A stretch of DNA of 64,000 nucleotides, from contig QAYZ01000015.1 in the NCBI GenBank assembly GCA_003054655.1, positions 496,001-560,000 of the forward strand, written 5' to 3'. The DNA comes from Spartobacteria bacterium LR76. Its GTDB lineage: Bacteria > Verrucomicrobiota > Verrucomicrobiia > Chthoniobacterales > Terrimicrobiaceae. Positions 27,200 through 36,595 of the stretch are shown here, in pieces. Both the position numbers and the translations under genes were made by a program. Position 1 is the stretch's first letter, and every line of letters starts with the position of its first letter. The notes below the pieces were generated by a model. That model did not search any database and was not told the origin of the DNA. It saw nothing but the letters and a program-made list of their open reading frames with translations.

Positions 27200-27550
27200 A
27201 TGAAACATCGTCTCCAAAGAGTGTGCGAAGTGATCAAGCGTGAGCTGGGCCTTATCATGGTCCGGGAACTCACGTTCTCCTCGCCATTGGTCACCATCAG
27301 CGCCGTCGACATCACGCCGGATCTGAAACAGGCGCATATCTTTGTGAGCGCAATAGGCAGCGCGTCCGACCGGAAGAACGCGCTGAGCGTCCTCGAGAGC
27401 AATCGCGTACTGTTGCAGCACGAGCTATCGAAGCGCGTGATCCTGAAAAACACGCCGCACCTGTACTTCAAGTTTGATGATTCCATCGAGCGCGGCTCGC
27501 GGGTCCTGAATATCCTTGAGGAACTGGACCTGAACGAGCCGGAGAAATGA
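27200..27550 (+). CDS. rbfA: Ribosome-binding factor A
   Basis: KH-fold factor for maturation of the 30S subunit. The 116-residue protein reads HRLQRVCEVIKRELGLIMVR, then ITPDLKQAHIFVSAIG and the end region LYFKFDDSIERGSRVLNILE, all family motifs. I place the start at the ATG at 27200; a longer frame upstream is noncoding. rbfA, nrnA, truB and ribF are strung together with overlaps, the tail half of the classical nusA-infB-rbfA-truB-ribF cluster; nusA and infB are not upstream here. Confidence 0.96.
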   Translation: MKHRLQRVCEVIKRELGLIMVRELTFSSPLVTISAVDITPDLKQAHIFVSAIGSASDRKNALSVLESNRVLLQHELSKRVILKNTPHLYFKFDDSIERGSRVLNILEELDLNEPEK

Positions 27551-28524
27551 ACGCCACGTTCGCGGAAATCGCCTCCGCCCTCTCCGACAGGCAGCGCGTC
27601 CTCGTCGTCAGCCACCTGCGCCCCGACGGCGACGCCCTCGGCTGCACCATCGCCTTTGCCCTGTGGCTCAAGAGCCTCGGCAAGGAGGTCGTCACGTGGA
27701 ACGAGGACGGCATGCTCGATAAATTCCGCTACCTCCCCGGCCACGAGATGGTAACGACTCCTCCCGAGGAGCCGCAGGCCTTTGATGCCGTGGTAGCGCT
27801 GGATAACTCGGTCAAGAAGCGCCTGGGCACGGTCATTCCCGCCATCAAGGATGGCGCATTGTGGATCAATATCGACCACCACGTGAGCAACGACCGGTAC
27901 GGCGACCTGAACTATATCGACCCGTCGGCTCCGGCCACCGGGCAGATCCTTTGCGAGTTCTTCCGTGATCGGCAGATTTCCATCACGCCCGAGCAGGCGG
28001 CCAATCTTTACGCCGCCATCTCGACGGATACCGGTTCCTTTCAATATGCCGGCACAGGCCCACGCACCTTCCAGGCCGCGATGGAACTCGTCGCCGCCGG
28101 AGTAAACGTCGCGCAAATCTCGCGCGACATGTACGAGAACCAGCCCCGCCGCCGTCTCGAACTGCTGCGCCACGCGCTGAACGGGGCGGAGTTTTCCTGC
28201 GAGGGGCGTGTCGCCTGTTTTTCCCTCACCCTGGCCGATGTCGATCGCCTCGGCGTATTACCCGAGGACAACGAGGGCATCATCGACCACCTGCGCTCCG
28301 TCGAGGGCGTCATCGCGGCGGTTTTCTTTGAGGAACTGCCCGAGGCCAAGGTGCGCGTGAGCGCACGGTCCAAGGACCCAAGCGTCGACGTGTGCAAAAT
28401 CTGCGCCCACTTCAAAGGGGGCGGCCACCCCCTCGCTGCCGGTGCCCGTGTGCGCGGCGGACTCGAGGAAGTCAAAGAACGTTTTTTAGAAGCTGTTTGT
28501 CATGAAATCCGCAACCGAAATTGA
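27547..28524 (+). CDS. nrnA: DHH/DHHA1 phosphoesterase (NrnA-like oligoribonuclease / pAp phosphatase)
   Basis: Hydrolyses short RNA oligonucleotides and 3'-phosphoadenosine 5'-phosphate. Metal-binding motifs: VSHLRPDGDALGC (about residues 21-33), VVALDNS (about 80), NIDHHVSND (the DHH motif, about 112) and STDTGSFQYAG (about 158). The DHHA1 domain ends in FKGGGHPLAAGARV. Length 325. It overlaps rbfA by ATGA and truB by 23 bases, so it is embedded in the ribosome-maturation operon, a placement common to many bacteria. Confidence 0.94.
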   Translation: MNATFAEIASALSDRQRVLVVSHLRPDGDALGCTIAFALWLKSLGKEVVTWNEDGMLDKFRYLPGHEMVTTPPEEPQAFDAVVALDNSVKKRLGTVIPAIKDGALWINIDHHVSNDRYGDLNYIDPSAPATGQILCEFFRDRQISITPEQAANLYAAISTDTGSFQYAGTGPRTFQAAMELVAAGVNVAQISRDMYENQPRRRLELLRHALNGAEFSCEGRVACFSLTLADVDRLGVLPEDNEGIIDHLRSVEGVIAAVFFEELPEAKVRVSARSKDPSVDVCKICAHFKGGGHPLAAGARVRGGLEEVKERFLEAVCHEIRNRN

Positions 28525-29224
28525 CGGCGTTCTCCTGGTCGACAAGGCCCAGGGAATGACGTCGCACGACGTTGTTGCCATCGCCCGCCGTGTCCTGAAC
28601 ACAAAGAAGGTGGGCCACTGCGGCACGCTCGACCCGATGGCCACCGGCCTGCTCATCATCACCGTGGGCCGTGGCACCAAGATCCAGGACCTCCTCATGA
28701 GTGAGGACAAGGAATACTACGGCACGCTCAAGCTGGGCGAGACCACGAACAGCCAGGACGCCGAGGGCGACATCCTTGAGACCCGTCCGGTGCCCGATCT
28801 TTCCCGCTTCGACATCGACGAGGCGTTCGCCAAGTTCCGCGGCGATTTCTACCAGACACCGCCCATGGTGAGCGCGATCAAGAAGGACGGCGTGCCGCTC
28901 TACAAGCTGGCCCGCCAGGGCAAGGAGGTCGAGCGTGAGCCACGTTTCGTGCGCGTCTACGCCTACGCAGTCAATGAGGTTCGCCTGCCGGAGATCGATT
29001 TCCGCGTCGTGTGCAGCAAGGGCTTCTACGTCCGCACCTACGCCCACGACATCGGCGAGACCCTCGGCTGCGGAGCGCACCTCTCGGGCCTTCGCCGCAC
29101 CAAGTCGGGCCGCTTCGTGGTCGATGGCGCGGTGACGGTCGACGAACTCAAGACGCTGCCGCGCGAGGAGCTGTATTCCCGCATCCTCACGCTGCCCCAG
29201 GTTTCCCGTCTGCGCGGCGCCTGA
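28502..29224 (+). CDS. truB: tRNA pseudouridine(55) synthase TruB
   Basis: Converts U55 to pseudouridine in the tRNA T-loop. The 240-residue protein shows GVLLVDKAQGMTSHDVV, the catalytic GTLDPMATG with Asp44, EYYGTLKLGETTNSQDAEG and GFYVRTYAHDIGETLG. The C-terminal PUA extension present in E. coli TruB is absent or minimal, as in many short TruB proteins. It starts within the end of nrnA and is followed after 27 bases by ribF. Confidence 0.96.
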   Translation: MKSATEIDGVLLVDKAQGMTSHDVVAIARRVLNTKKVGHCGTLDPMATGLLIITVGRGTKIQDLLMSEDKEYYGTLKLGETTNSQDAEGDILETRPVPDLSRFDIDEAFAKFRGDFYQTPPMVSAIKKDGVPLYKLARQGKEVEREPRFVRVYAYAVNEVRLPEIDFRVVCSKGFYVRTYAHDIGETLGCGAHLSGLRRTKSGRFVVDGAVTVDELKTLPREELYSRILTLPQVSRLRGA

Positions 29225-29251
29225 TCCTCAAAACCCAAACTGAATCCCACC

Positions 29252-30175
29252 ATGCGCGTCCTGCATTCCGTCGATGAACTGAGCGGAGTGCCGGGGCCGC
29301 ATTGCATCGCGATCGGGGCGTTTGACGGCATCCATCTCGGCCACCAGGCGCTGATCGGCCAGATGCTCAGCCGCGCCCGCACGCTGCGAGCGACTCCGGT
29401 GGTGTTGACGTTCGATCCACACCCGAGCCGCATCCTGCGCCCGGACCATGCCCCGCGTCTGCTCACCTCGACGCCGCACAAGCTGCGCCTCATTGAGTCG
29501 CTGGGCTGTCCGAATATCCTGCTCATTCCTTTCAACGCAGCCTTCGCCGCGCAGGACCCGGAGGTTTTTGTGGAAAACCTTGCCCGACATGGACTCGCTC
29601 TCGTCTGCGTGGGCCGCGACTGGGCCTTTGGCCGCAACCGCTCAGGGAATGTCGACCTGCTGCGCCAGCTCGGCGCAAGGCTGGGCTTTGAGACAATGGA
29701 GATCCCGCCCGTGTCCGTCGGCACGGAAATGGTGAGCAGCACGCGCATCCGCCGCGCGGTGGAGGAGGGCGACCTCGACACCGCGAAGCTCCTGTTGGGA
29801 CGAGACTATACCATCCTCGGCACGGTCGAGCATGGGGCAAACCTCGGTGGGCGCATCGGCTTTCCCACCGCCAATCTCTCCGCCCACAATGAGCAGTTCC
29901 CGCCCAATGGCGTCTATGCCGTGCGCATCCTGCGCCAGGGCCGGTGGCTCGACGGCGTGGCCAACGTCGGTGTACGCCCCACGGTGGACCAGGCGGGCCA
30001 GCGCAAGCTGGAGGTGCACATCTTTGATTTCACCGATGACTGCTACGGCGAGGACGTGGAGGTGCGTTTCGAGCACTTCCTGCGGCCGGAGAAGAAATTC
30101 GATTCGCTCGACGAACTCGTGGCGCAGATCCGGAGCGATTCCGCCCAGGCCCGCGAGTTGCTCGCCCGCCACTAG
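29252..30175 (+). CDS. ribF: Bifunctional riboflavin kinase / FAD synthetase
   Basis: Makes FMN and FAD from riboflavin. The N-terminal FAD synthetase domain has the nucleotidyl transferase signature AIGAFDGIHLGHQALIG (about residues 23-39) and SSTRIRRAVEEGD; the C-terminal kinase domain has GRIGFPTANLS (about 200) and NGVYAVRIL. At 307 residues it is complete. It ends the rbfA operon. Its TAG stop and the stop of the convergent aroE lie on the same CTAG, so the two genes overlap by four bases. Confidence 0.96.
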   Translation: MRVLHSVDELSGVPGPHCIAIGAFDGIHLGHQALIGQMLSRARTLRATPVVLTFDPHPSRILRPDHAPRLLTSTPHKLRLIESLGCPNILLIPFNAAFAAQDPEVFVENLARHGLALVCVGRDWAFGRNRSGNVDLLRQLGARLGFETMEIPPVSVGTEMVSSTRIRRAVEEGDLDTAKLLLGRDYTILGTVEHGANLGGRIGFPTANLSAHNEQFPPNGVYAVRILRQGRWLDGVANVGVRPTVDQAGQRKLEVHIFDFTDDCYGEDVEVRFEHFLRPEKKFDSLDELVAQIRSDSAQARELLARH

Positions 30176-31092
30176 CTGGCCGCCAACGCGGCGCGCATGG
30201 CTTCGATGGGCGCGGGCCGGTTGAACCAGATCTCAAACGACAGCGCACCCTGGTGCAGGAGCATCGACATGCCATTGGCGGTGCGGGCTCCGGCAGCTTG
30301 CGCATCCTCCAGCAAGCGGCTGCGGCCTGCGGCGTAGACGGTATCGTAAACGAGCAGGTTGGCCGTGAGCAGATGCGCGGGAATGACCGGAGGATCGCTG
30401 CGCTTCATGCCGACCGAGGTGGCGTTGATCACGAGATCGACCTGCTCGATTTGCGAACGCAGGGCGGACTCGTCCAAAGAAATCGCCTGGATGCGCTCGG
30501 CGGGACCGATGAGGCGGTCGGAACGAAAATACGGCGAGAGTTCGGTGGCGAGTTCCCGCGCCCTGTCAACGGTGCGGTTGGCGAGCACGAGACGCTCACA
30601 GCCCTCACGGGCGCATTGCACGGCGATGGCGCGGCCCGCTCCCCCGCCCGCTCCGAGCAGGAGCACACGCAGGTCGCGCAAATCGACGAAAAATTCCTCC
30701 CGCAACGCACGCACGAGACCAGGGCCGTCGGTATTGAAACCCAGCAGCTTCCCGCCATCGACCACCACTGTATTGACCGCGCCTGACTGGCGGGCATATT
30801 CATCCGCCTCGTCGACGGTGGCAAGGGCGGCGGCCTTGTGCGGGATGGTGACATTGGTCCCGAGGAACCCGGCGGCAGGCAGGGCGCGGAACGCCTCGGC
30901 GGCCTGATCGGGCGTGACGTGAATCTTCACATACTGCGCGGCGATGCCGCAGGCCTTCAGCGCGGCGTTGTGGAAACCGGGTGACTTCGAGTGAGCCACG
31001 GGATCGCCGAAGACGGAAAGGCGCGCTGGCGGGTCCAGCTTTTGCAATACGCCGGACTGGAGATCGGAAAGGGTGTAGATGTCTTGCGTCAC
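30172..31092 (-). CDS. aroE: Shikimate dehydrogenase
   Basis: NADPH-dependent reduction of 3-dehydroshikimate in aromatic amino acid synthesis. The 306-residue protein has the substrate site LSVFGDPVAHSKSPGFHNAA, catalytic Lys in NVTIPHKAAALATVDE, GAVNTVV and the glycine-rich cofactor loop LLGAGGGAGRAIAVQCA, with NATSVGM after it. The start is a GTG at 31092; the first 20 residues precede the family start and might be shorter in vivo, but no better codon is obvious. It stands alone on the minus strand, sharing its stop with ribF. Confidence 0.94.
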   Translation of the reverse strand: MTQDIYTLSDLQSGVLQKLDPPARLSVFGDPVAHSKSPGFHNAALKACGIAAQYVKIHVTPDQAAEAFRALPAAGFLGTNVTIPHKAAALATVDEADEYARQSGAVNTVVVDGGKLLGFNTDGPGLVRALREEFFVDLRDLRVLLLGAGGGAGRAIAVQCAREGCERLVLANRTVDRARELATELSPYFRSDRLIGPAERIQAISLDESALRSQIEQVDLVINATSVGMKRSDPPVIPAHLLTANLLVYDTVYAAGRSRLLEDAQAAGARTANGMSMLLHQGALSFEIWFNRPAPIEAMRAALAAS

Positions 31093-31154
31093 GGTAGGGT
31101 TCCCTGGGAGAGCGTGTAGTATTCCCTACCGGGGAACGCTCGACAACCCCCGTT

Positions 31155-32747
31155 TCAAATCCGCCGCATCGTCGTTTCCTTCTGGAAACGCTTTTCGTCG
31201 GGATCGAGGTAGTCGAGCGTGTAGTGGAGGCCGCGGCTCTCGCGGCGCTTCATCGCGCAATCCACGATGAGCGAGGCCACATCGACGAGGTTGCGGAGCT
31301 CCAGCACCTCCTCGGTGATGGTGAAGTTCCAGTAAAACTCCTGGATTTCCGCATGGAGATTGCGCAGGCGCGCGGCGGCGCGCTGCAGGCGCTTCGTCGT
31401 GCGGACGATGCCGACGTAGTCCCACATGAGACGGCGAATCTCGTCCCAGTTGTGATACACGACGACCATCTCGTCGACATCCTGCACCTGGCCGGGACGC
31501 CACTCGGGGAGATTGAAATCGACGCTCTTCGGGCGGCGGCGGCTGGTTTTTTCGTAGGCGCGATGCGCGAGAACGAGCCCCTCGAGGAGGGAATTGCTCG
31601 CGAGCCGGTTCGCCCCGTGGAGTCCGGTGCAGGCGACCTCGCCGATGGCGTAGAGCCCGCGCACGGAGGTCTCGCCGTAGAGGTCGGTCTTCACGCCGCC
31701 GCACTGGTAATGCGCCGCCGGAACGACCGGGATCGGCTGCTTCGTGATGTCGATGCCGAACTTCAGGCAGGTCTCGTAGATCTTGGGGAAGCGGTGCTGG
31801 ATGAAATCGGCAGGCTTGTGCGTGATGTCGAGGTAGACGCACTTGCTGCCGGTGCGCTTCATCTCGGCGTCGATGGCCCGGGCCACGATGTCGCGCGGAG
31901 CAAGCTCCTTGCGGGCATGGTGGCGCTCCATGAAGCGGCGGCCCTTTTCATCGCGCAGGATCGCGCCCTCGCCGCGCACAGCCTCGGAGATGAGAAACGA
32001 CTTGGCCTCGGGATGATAGAGACAGGTCGGGTGAAACTGGACGAACTCCATGTTGGCGATCATCGCGCCTGCGCGCCAGGCCATGGCCACGCCATCGCCC
32101 GTGGCGACTGCTGGGTTGGTAGTGTAAAGGTAGACCTTGCCGCATCCGCCGGTGGCGAGCACCGTCACGTCGCTGCGGAAGGTGTGCACCTGGCCCGTCT
32201 TTTCATCGAGCACATAGACGCCCACGCAGGCATTCTGCATGGCATAGCCGAGCTTGCCGGTGGTGATGAAATCCACCGCCATGTGATGCTCGAAGACGGT
32301 GATATTCGGGTGATCGTGGATGCGGGCGACGAGCGTGTTTTCGATCTGCCAGCCGGTGGAGTCCTGAAAATGGAGCACACGGCGCTTCGAGTGGCCGCCC
32401 TCGCGGCCGAGATCGAGTTCGCGCTCGCCGTTCTCGAGCTCGCGCTCGTCGAACTGCATGCCGAGATCCATCAGCTCCTTGATGCGGGCCGGGCCTTCCG
32501 TCACGACGACACGCACAGCGTCCTCGTCGCACAATCCCGCTCCGGCCACGAGCGTATCCTGGATATGCAGGTCGAAGGAATCCTCGTTGCTGATGACGCA
32601 GGCGACGCCGCCCTGCGCCCAGGCAGTATTGGAATCAAAGAGTTCGCGCTTGGTAATCAGCGCGACGGTTCCCTTTTGGGCGGCCTTGAGGGCAAACGAG
32701 ATGCCCGCGATGCCGCTGCCGATGACGATATAGTCGAATTCCTTCAT
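31155..32747 (-). CDS. nadB: L-aspartate oxidase
   Basis: FAD enzyme that oxidises L-aspartate to iminoaspartate, the first step of NAD synthesis. Length 530. FAD-binding VIGSGIAGISFALKAA (about residues 8-23), NTAWAQGGVACV (about 42), active-site region VQFHPTCLYHPEAKSFLISE and GEVACTGLHGANRLASNSLLE. Residues HYQCGGVKTD mark the succinate dehydrogenase-like fold. It follows panC with a four-base overlap (32744-32747), so NAD and pantothenate synthesis share a transcript. Confidence 0.96.
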   Translation of the reverse strand: MKEFDYIVIGSGIAGISFALKAAQKGTVALITKRELFDSNTAWAQGGVACVISNEDSFDLHIQDTLVAGAGLCDEDAVRVVVTEGPARIKELMDLGMQFDERELENGERELDLGREGGHSKRRVLHFQDSTGWQIENTLVARIHDHPNITVFEHHMAVDFITTGKLGYAMQNACVGVYVLDEKTGQVHTFRSDVTVLATGGCGKVYLYTTNPAVATGDGVAMAWRAGAMIANMEFVQFHPTCLYHPEAKSFLISEAVRGEGAILRDEKGRRFMERHHARKELAPRDIVARAIDAEMKRTGSKCVYLDITHKPADFIQHRFPKIYETCLKFGIDITKQPIPVVPAAHYQCGGVKTDLYGETSVRGLYAIGEVACTGLHGANRLASNSLLEGLVLAHRAYEKTSRRRPKSVDFNLPEWRPGQVQDVDEMVVVYHNWDEIRRLMWDYVGIVRTTKRLQRAAARLRNLHAEIQEFYWNFTITEEVLELRNLVDVASLIVDCAMKRRESRGLHYTLDYLDPDEKRFQKETTMRRI

Positions 32748-33583
32748 GGACGCGGAAGCACCGCGATATTGTCGATAAGACGAGCCTTTCCGAGATACAC
32801 GGCCGCTGCCAGGCGGGCCGGGCGGCGGAGGGATTTTGCGTCCTCCAGCGTCTCGGCATCGACAAGCTTCAGGTAATCGATGCGGGCGCCCGGGATGCGG
32901 GAAATGAGCTTCAGCCCCGTGTTGAGGATTGCGGCAGGCGTCTTGCGCAGCGAGGCCTCCTGCAGGGCGGCCTGGATGCCCGGAGCAACGGTGCGCTCCT
33001 CCGGTGTGAGGTAGGCATTGCGCGAACTGGTGGCCAGTCCGTCGGCTTCGCGCATGGTGGGATGGCCTACGATCTCGATGGGAAAATTCAGGTCGCGCAC
33101 CATGCGGCGCAGGATGGCGAGTTGCTGGTAATCCTTTTCGCCAAAGATCGCAATGTCGGGCTGGACGATGAGGAAGAGCTTGGCCACGACCGTACAGACG
33201 CCGCGGAAATGCCCCGGGCGCGACGCGCCGCAGAGATGGGCAGAGAGGCTGCCCTCGTCGACGATGACGGAACGGTCTCCGGCGTACATCTCCTCGGGTG
33301 TGGGAGCAAAGACGAGATCGGCTCCGCTTTCCCGGCAGACCTTCACGTCACGAGCGAAGGGACGCGGATAAGAGGCAAAGTCCTCCCTGGGGCCGAACTG
33401 GATCGGGTTGACGAAGATCGAGACGACGACCGTGCCCTTGCGGCCCGCGAGCCGGCGGGCCTGACGAATGAGGGCGGCGTGACCATGATGAAGCGCGCCC
33501 ATGGTGGGCACGAGGACAACCGGGGCGCTGCGCGCCGCTCGCAGGGAGCGACGGGCCACGGCGACGGTCTGGGCGATTTTCAC
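32744..33583 (-). CDS. panC: Pantothenate synthetase
   Basis: Condenses pantoate with beta-alanine using ATP. The 279-residue protein has PTMGALHHGHAALIRQARR with the nucleotidyl transferase HxGH-type motif, SIFVNPIQFGPREDF, VAKLFLIVQPDIAIFGEKDYQQ and the KMSKS-like region SSRNAYLTPEER. The start is a GTG at 33583 with no clear ribosome-binding site. It overlaps nadB by four bases and lies 15 bases downstream of secG, so secG-panC-nadB may be one transcript. panB and panD are not in the window. Confidence 0.95.
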   Translation of the reverse strand: MKIAQTVAVARRSLRAARSAPVVLVPTMGALHHGHAALIRQARRLAGRKGTVVVSIFVNPIQFGPREDFASYPRPFARDVKVCRESGADLVFAPTPEEMYAGDRSVIVDEGSLSAHLCGASRPGHFRGVCTVVAKLFLIVQPDIAIFGEKDYQQLAILRRMVRDLNFPIEIVGHPTMREADGLATSSRNAYLTPEERTVAPGIQAALQEASLRKTPAAILNTGLKLISRIPGARIDYLKLVDAETLEDAKSLRRPARLAAAVYLGKARLIDNIAVLPRP

Positions 33584-33598
33584 GGAAACCGCAGGAAA

Positions 33599-34054
33599 CT
33601 ACGGGGTCGCCACCGGCGAAGCGGCCGGAGCCGCGCTGGCAGCCGGGGAGGCCGAGGCCTCCGGGGCGGGCGTCGCTGCGGTCTCGACCGGAGTCGCCGC
33701 CGGAACAGCCGAGGCGGCGGGTTCCGCAGCAGGCGTGCCGGCGACAGCAGGAGCCGTGACAGCCGGGGCAGCGGCGGCGGCCTTGAGTTGACGCTGGACG
33801 GCAGTCTCACCGGCGTCCTTGCGGGCATAGGCGACCGCGAGGATCAAAGTGAGAACGAAGAAAGCGATGCCGAGCCAGACGGTGAACCTGGCGAGGACGT
33901 TGGTGGTCTGGGCGCCAAAGATATCCTGGGTGACGGACCCGCCGAATGCGGCACCGAGACCTTCACTACGAGGGAGCTGCATGAGTACCGCCAGCACGAG
34001 AAGCAGGCACACGATCACGTGCACGGTAAGCAGGAAAGAAATGAGCAACGACAT
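33599..34054 (-). CDS. secG: Preprotein translocase subunit SecG with Ala/Pro-rich tail
   Basis: Accessory subunit of the SecYEG channel. Two membrane helices lie at about residues 3-24 and 52-73, with the family segment LMQLPRSEGLGAAFGGSVTQ between them and DIFGAQTTNVLARFTVWLG leading the second helix. I use the ATG at 34054. The protein continues about 75 residues past the second helix in a low-complexity tail of Ala, Pro, Val and Thr (repeats such as PAVTAPAVAGTPAAEPAASA), unusual for its length but common in high-GC relatives. It diverges from accB. Confidence 0.9.
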   Translation of the reverse strand: MSLLISFLLTVHVIVCLLLVLAVLMQLPRSEGLGAAFGGSVTQDIFGAQTTNVLARFTVWLGIAFFVLTLILAVAYARKDAGETAVQRQLKAAAAAPAVTAPAVAGTPAAEPAASAVPAATPVETAATPAPEASASPAASAAPAASPVATP

Positions 34055-34170
34055 AACTGGAGCAGCAAAAAATGAGGGAACTTTGCCTGTTTGTAAAGGC
34101 CCTTCCCTCGAAACTCTTGACCCCACGAAATCCGCATGAGAACCTCCCCGTTCCTCAAATCTTACCAAAC

Positions 34171-34620
34171 GTGGACCTTAAAGAGATTCGCACATTGATC
34201 GACCTCATGAAGAAGAACGGCCTCGCCGTCTTCAAAATGGAGCGTGAAGGATTCAAAATCACCCTGAAGACCGCTGGCGCCGAAGGTCCGACCCAGATCA
34301 TCACGAGCGGCGTCGCGCCCGCTCCGGTGGCAGTCGCCGCCGCTCCCTCCGCCCCGGTCGCTGCCGCCGCGGAAGCCCCGTCGAATCTCACGGAAATCAC
34401 GAGCCCGATGGTCGGCACGTTCTACGCATCGCCCTCGCCCGACTCCCCGGCCTACGTCTCCGTCGGCCAGGCGGTCACCCCGGATACCGTCGTCTGCATC
34501 GTCGAGGCGATGAAGGTGATGAATGAGATCAAGGCCGAAGTGTCCGGCGTCATCGCCGAGATCGCGGCTGAGAACGGCAAGCCGGTACAGTTTGGACAGG
34601 CGCTCTTCCGCGTCAAATAA
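34171..34620 (+). CDS. accB: Acetyl-CoA carboxylase biotin carboxyl carrier protein
   Basis: Carries biotin between the carboxylase and transferase of fatty acid synthesis. The N-terminal helix DLKEIRTLIDLMKKNGLAVF is the family start, so I take the GTG at 34171; the frame upstream is a leader. An Ala/Pro-rich linker (about 45-75) precedes the biotinyl domain with SPMVGTFYASPSPDSPAYV and the attachment site EAMKVM, Lys at residue 115. At 149 residues it is typical. accC follows after 30 bases. Confidence 0.95.
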   Translation: MDLKEIRTLIDLMKKNGLAVFKMEREGFKITLKTAGAEGPTQIITSGVAPAPVAVAAAPSAPVAAAAEAPSNLTEITSPMVGTFYASPSPDSPAYVSVGQAVTPDTVVCIVEAMKVMNEIKAEVSGVIAEIAAENGKPVQFGQALFRVK

Positions 34621-34650
34621 CCTCCCGTCCGGCCACGTCGCCGTCCGCCC

Positions 34651-36000
34651 ATGTTTAAAAAAATCCTGATCGCCAACCGCGGCGAAATCGCGCTGCGCAT
34701 CATCCGCGCCTGCAAGGAACTCGGCATCCAGACGGTCGCCGTCTACTCCGAGCCCGACATCGAGAGCCTCCACGTCCAGCTCGCCGACGAGGCCATCTGC
34801 ATCGGCAAGGCCCCGAGCTCCGAGAGCTATCTCAAGATCGACCGCATCATCAGCGCGGCGGAGATCGCCGATGCGGACGCGATTCACCCCGGCTACGGAT
34901 TCCTGGCGGAGAATGCTCATTTCGCCGACGTCTGCGCGAGCTGCAACATCAAGTTCATCGGACCCCCGGCCAACGCGATTCGCCTCATGGGCGACAAAAA
35001 CAGCGCCCGCGAATGCGCTCGCAAGGCCGGCGTCCCGGTCTCTCCCGGCAGTGACGGCACCGTCGACACCGAGTCCGAGGCTCTCAAGATTGCCAAAAAG
35101 ATCGGCTACCCCGTGATGATCAAGGCGGTGGCTGGCGGCGGCGGACGCGGCATGCGCATCGCCACGGACGATGCTTCGCTGGTGAACGGATACCATTCCG
35201 CCCGTCATGAAGCCGAAAAGGCTTTCGGCAATGCGGCGGTGTACATCGAGAAGTTCATCGTCAACCCGCACCATATTGAGTTTCAGGTCTTCGGCGACGA
35301 GCACGGCCGCATCGTTCACCTCGGTGAGCGCGATTGTTCGCTCCAGCGCCGCAACCAGAAGATCGTCGAGGAATGCCCCTCCCCGCTCATGCGCCAGGAA
35401 CTCCGCGATCTCATGGGCAACGCCTCGATCCGCCTCGCCGAGACGGTCGGCTACGCCAACGCGGGCACCATGGAGTTCCTCGTCGATGATGACGGGAATT
35501 TCTATTTCATGGAGATGAACACGCGCATCCAGGTCGAGCACCCGATCACTGAGGAAGTGTATGGTTGCGACCTCGTGAAGCAGCAGATCCAGGTCGCCGC
35601 AGGCGAGCATCTCTCGGAGCACGTGATCAACGCCAAGCCGCGCCATCATGCCATCGAGTGCCGCATCAACGCGGAAGACCCGGAGCGCAATTTCATGCCC
35701 TCCCCCGGTTCGATCGAGCTGTACTACGCTCCCGGCGGCCGCGGCGTGCGCATCGACTCCCACGCCTACGCAGGCTATCCCATCCCGCCGAACTACGACT
35801 CCATGATCGCCAAGGTCATCACGACCGCCTCGACCCGCAAGGCGTGCATCGCCCGCATGTCCCGCGCGCTCAACGAGTACATGATCACCGGCGTGAAAAC
35901 GACCATCCCCTTCCAGCAGCAGATCATGCAGAACGCAGACTTCCAGGCTGGCAAGTACAACACGGGATTCGTCGAAAAACTGCTCCAGGTAGGCCGCTAA
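34651..36000 (+). CDS. accC: Acetyl-CoA carboxylase biotin carboxylase subunit
   Basis: ATP-grasp enzyme that carboxylates the biotin of AccB. Length 449. It begins [20 protein letters not shown], has the glycine-rich ATP loop [17 protein letters not shown] (about residues 159-175), [39 protein letters not shown] with the catalytic Glu/Arg residues, and [20 protein letters not shown]. It forms a pair with accB; ilvN follows after 91 bases without an obvious terminator. Confidence 0.97.
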   Translation: MFKKILIANRGEIALRIIRACKELGIQTVAVYSEPDIESLHVQLADEAICIGKAPSSESYLKIDRIISAAEIADADAIHPGYGFLAENAHFADVCASCNIKFIGPPANAIRLMGDKNSARECARKAGVPVSPGSDGTVDTESEALKIAKKIGYPVMIKAVAGGGGRGMRIATDDASLVNGYHSARHEAEKAFGNAAVYIEKFIVNPHHIEFQVFGDEHGRIVHLGERDCSLQRRNQKIVEECPSPLMRQELRDLMGNASIRLAETVGYANAGTMEFLVDDDGNFYFMEMNTRIQVEHPITEEVYGCDLVKQQIQVAAGEHLSEHVINAKPRHHAIECRINAEDPERNFMPSPGSIELYYAPGGRGVRIDSHAYAGYPIPPNYDSMIAKVITTASTRKACIARMSRALNEYMITGVKTTIPFQQQIMQNADFQAGKYNTGFVEKLLQVGR

Positions 36001-36091
36001 AGGGTCAAAACCCGCCATTTCGAGGGGAGTTGTCGCCTGTTTCGATTTGACAGAAACGGCCAACTCTCCACTATCAACGTTTCCTCTTTTC

Positions 36092-36571
36092 ATGCGTCAT
36101 ACCATATCCATCCTCGTTGAGAACAAGACCGGCGCTCTGGCGCGCATCGCCGGCATGTTCAGCGGCCGCGGCTTCAACATCGACACGTTGAACGTCGGCC
36201 CCACCCTCGACTCCTCCGCCTCCCGTATGACGATCGTTGTGCGCGGCGACGACAAGGTGCTCGAACAGGTCACCAAGCAGCTCAACAAACTGGTGGATGT
36301 CATCGACGTCCAGGATTTCCATGATGAGGAATACGTCGACCGCGAGCTCGTGCTCCTGCGTGTGACGGCGACCTCCAAGACCCGCCCCGAGGTCATGCAG
36401 ATCTGCGACATCTTCCGTGCGAAGATCATCGACGTGCAGGCCGACACGCTCGCCATCGAGCTCACCGGCAGCGATAACAAGATCCGCAAGTTTCTCACGC
36501 TGATGGATCGCTTCGGCATCAAGGAACTCACCCGCACCGGCAAGGTCGCCCTGCCGCGCTCCAACGACTAA
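36092..36571 (+). CDS. ilvN: Acetolactate synthase small (regulatory) subunit
   Basis: ACT-domain regulatory subunit that gives valine feedback to acetolactate synthase. The 159-residue protein starts RHTISILVENKTGALARIAG, followed by FSGRGFNIDTLNVG, then a C-terminal domain with RELVLLRVTATSKTRPEVMQ and LELTGSDNKI-like residues. I use the ATG at 36092, which fits the family; upstream codons in frame are not conserved. The catalytic subunit ilvB, normally adjacent, is missing here, while ilvC follows after 24 bases. Confidence 0.94.
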   Translation: MRHTISILVENKTGALARIAGMFSGRGFNIDTLNVGPTLDSSASRMTIVVRGDDKVLEQVTKQLNKLVDVIDVQDFHDEEYVDRELVLLRVTATSKTRPEVMQICDIFRAKIIDVQADTLAIELTGSDNKIRKFLTLMDRFGIKELTRTGKVALPRSND

Positions 36572-36595
36572 TTTCCCCTCCAATCATTCCATTCC

